A stretch of DNA of 64,000 nt, taken from contig JAGQVX010000004.1 in the NCBI GenBank assembly GCA_020437755.1, positions 1 through 64,000 on the forward strand, given 5' to 3'. Every line of letters starts with the position of its first letter. The stretch's first letter is position 1. Position numbers and translations under genes: made by a program. Under the pieces are notes generated by a model. That model had not been told where the DNA came from and searched no databases. It saw only the letters and a list, made by a program, of their open reading frames with translations. Source of the DNA: Flavobacteriales bacterium (lineage in GTDB: Bacteria; Bacteroidota; Bacteroidia; Flavobacteriales_D; Sanyastnellaceae). Of the stretch, positions 62,879 through 64,000 are shown piece after piece.

Positions 62879-64000
62879 TTACCTGCCAACCACAGCACGT
62901 GTTGACAGTTCTTCACCGTTAGATAATCGAACATGAACAAGATACATTCCCGACTTCAGTCCCAATTCGGCCCCTATTGACAACGAGCGAATCTGATCCT
63001 GGGCCGGATAGGTTGATGTGAAAATCTCTTGTCCGGTCACATCCAAAATCACCACTTGCGTCAACCAAGCCTCTTGAGCAGACAGCATCAATTCAAACTG
63101 TCCATCGTTGGGGTTAGGAACCACGTAGAGATCAGCATTGGGTGAGGACACCATCAGCACGTCTTCTGCGTTTTTGAATTCGGGGTCGCAGATGGGGAGG
63201 GGTTCAAAAGGTGTTAATCCCAAATTCAAATTAACATTGGCGGTTTGTCTCTGAATCCGAGTATATCCAAATAGGAAATTATCCACGCCCTGATCAACTT
63301 TCATGGTAGTAGTGGAGAGGCAGCATGAATTTCCGTCCAAATCAGAATGTACTACGGCTATCGCATCTTCGGTTCCTGCTTTGGTGTCACCTACTGCAAT
63401 GATACCTATACTGTTGTCCAGGTGTAAGATATCCGAAACAGCCTTTAACGACAATTGAGGATCTGTGTGTTTTGACCAAACAGGATTCAGAGTTGATGGA
63501 TTCAATTCAACTAAAAGTCCTCTTTTCGAATTTTCTCCACTTTGTCCGGCGATATACACACGTGAATTATATATGACGAGGTCACGTGCCCAATCAAAAT
63601 TCTCGCTGTCCCCGGAATTCTCAAGTGTGCGGAAGGTTGTCCCATTTCCCCAACTCAAACCCGATTTGAAGATCATGGCTTTTGTTTCATTTGCATTGGG
63701 GCTGTAATTGCCTACGAAATACAACTGGTTGCCGTCGAGTTCAACACTTGTTAATTCAGACACCTTGCTCTTGAAAGTGAATTCATCGATAACATTGAAA
63801 TTGTAGTCCAACATAAAAGCCGACGCTAAAGTTTCTACTTTACCCACAACCACAAAGTGCGAATTCTGACCTACATTTTTAACTTCATAAGCATAGTTGT
63901 TTTTGTTCATAAAGTCATAGGTATACAAATTCGCTATTGCCAGGTTTAGAGAAAAACTGGTTGCAAAAGCATCTATACCTCTTTGAGCTTGATTCACATC
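62879..64000 (-). CDS. Secreted protein with T9SS type-A sorting domain, C-terminal part
   Basis: The frame is open to the window edge, so the gene starts beyond 64000; the GTG at 63997 is not taken as a start. About 374 residues are visible. The upstream part has repeated WD/kelch-like strands (FTFKSKVSELTSVELDGNQL, YFVGNYSPNANETKAMIFKS, RVYIAGQSGENSKRGLLVEL), probably a beta-propeller. The last ~80 residues are a type-A (Por-secretion) domain: LYVVPNPNDGQFELMLS, VVILDVTGQEIFTS, GLKSGMYLVHVRL, STRAVVGR. It should be exported by the T9SS and attached to or released from the surface. Confidence 0.85.
   Translation of the reverse strand, partial: DVNQAQRGIDAFATSFSLNLAIANLYTYDFMNKNNYAYEVKNVGQNSHFVVVGKVETLASAFMLDYNFNVIDEFTFKSKVSELTSVELDGNQLYFVGNYSPNANETKAMIFKSGLSWGNGTTFRTLENSGDSENFDWARDLVIYNSRVYIAGQSGENSKRGLLVELNPSTLNPVWSKHTDPQLSLKAVSDILHLDNSIGIIAVGDTKAGTEDAIAVVHSDLDGNSCCLSTTTMKVDQGVDNFLFGYTRIQRQTANVNLNLGLTPFEPLPICDPEFKNAEDVLMVSSPNADLYVVPNPNDGQFELMLSAQEAWLTQVVILDVTGQEIFTSTYPAQDQIRSLSIGAELGLKSGMYLVHVRLSNGEELSTRAVVGR

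Overview
The window is a chromosomal segment of a Bacteroidota bacterium, most likely a member of Flavobacteriales or a close relative. The evidence is direct: type IX secretion (T9SS) sorting domains of both classes, two PorP/SprF partner proteins, an SprE/PorW-like lipoprotein, Bacteroidota -7 promoter boxes (TAnnTTTG), few Shine-Dalgarno sites, and an ATP synthase operon without the beta and epsilon genes. I cannot name the genus.

Layout. 1-2.0 kb: the end of an M23 peptidase gene, then lysS. 2.4-8.0 kb: a giant PKD-repeat secreted protein. 8.1-13.2 kb: housekeeping genes (sugar-phosphate isomerase, lipB, a TPR protein, a serine hydrolase, a conserved small protein coupled to a PolB-like exonuclease). 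13.2-17.8 kb: an outer-membrane barrel, a LytTR response regulator, and a HipBA-type toxin-antitoxin pair with an operator array. 17.9-21.3 kb: rlmN, lepA and an mgtC-like gene. 21.6-32.2 kb: two T9SS type-B cargo + PorP/SprF pairs, the second with a 2554-residue SprB-repeat adhesin. 32.2-35.5 kb: a YjbR protein, an acidic protein, rsmI and radA. 35.7-41.0 kb: a further type-B cargo downstream of an ECF sigma/anti-sigma pair whose anti-sigma protein itself ends in a T9SS type-B-like domain. 41.3-49.5 kb: a type-A cargo, a biotin carrier, an M1 aminopeptidase, HemW and a cyclase. 49.5-61.2 kb, all on the minus strand: an M23 peptidase, sprE/porW, a bactofilin, AtpZ, an AtpI-like protein, atpBEFHAG and a NtrY-like kinase. 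61.3-64 kb: two tandem paralogues of a cysteine-rich secreted protein with dockerin-like loops, and the end of a type-A T9SS cargo.

The theme linking the accessory genes is surface display through T9SS: machinery (SprE/PorW), cargo of both sorting classes, cargo-specific PorP/SprF partners, and a candidate envelope-sensing sigma/anti-sigma pair.

Two signals stand out beyond the genes. First, a short motif, GGCATNCGCCAAA, occurs 16 times on both strands, mostly from 11 kb onward, inside genes in different reading frames and between genes. Related forms swap the stem bases in a compensatory way (GCC-ATTC-GGC-AAAT) or change the loop (GGC-ACAAG-GCC-AAATG), so the common element looks like a mini-hairpin followed by AAAT(G). 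Inverted pairs sit on the stop codons of the two tandem paralogues. This behaves like a highly iterated genomic signal (compare DNA uptake sequences, HIP1 or REP elements) and I know of no description of it. Second, at least eight genes have a TAnnTTTG or TAnnTTCG box ending only 4-6 bases before the start codon, which predicts leaderless mRNAs and corrects several gene starts.
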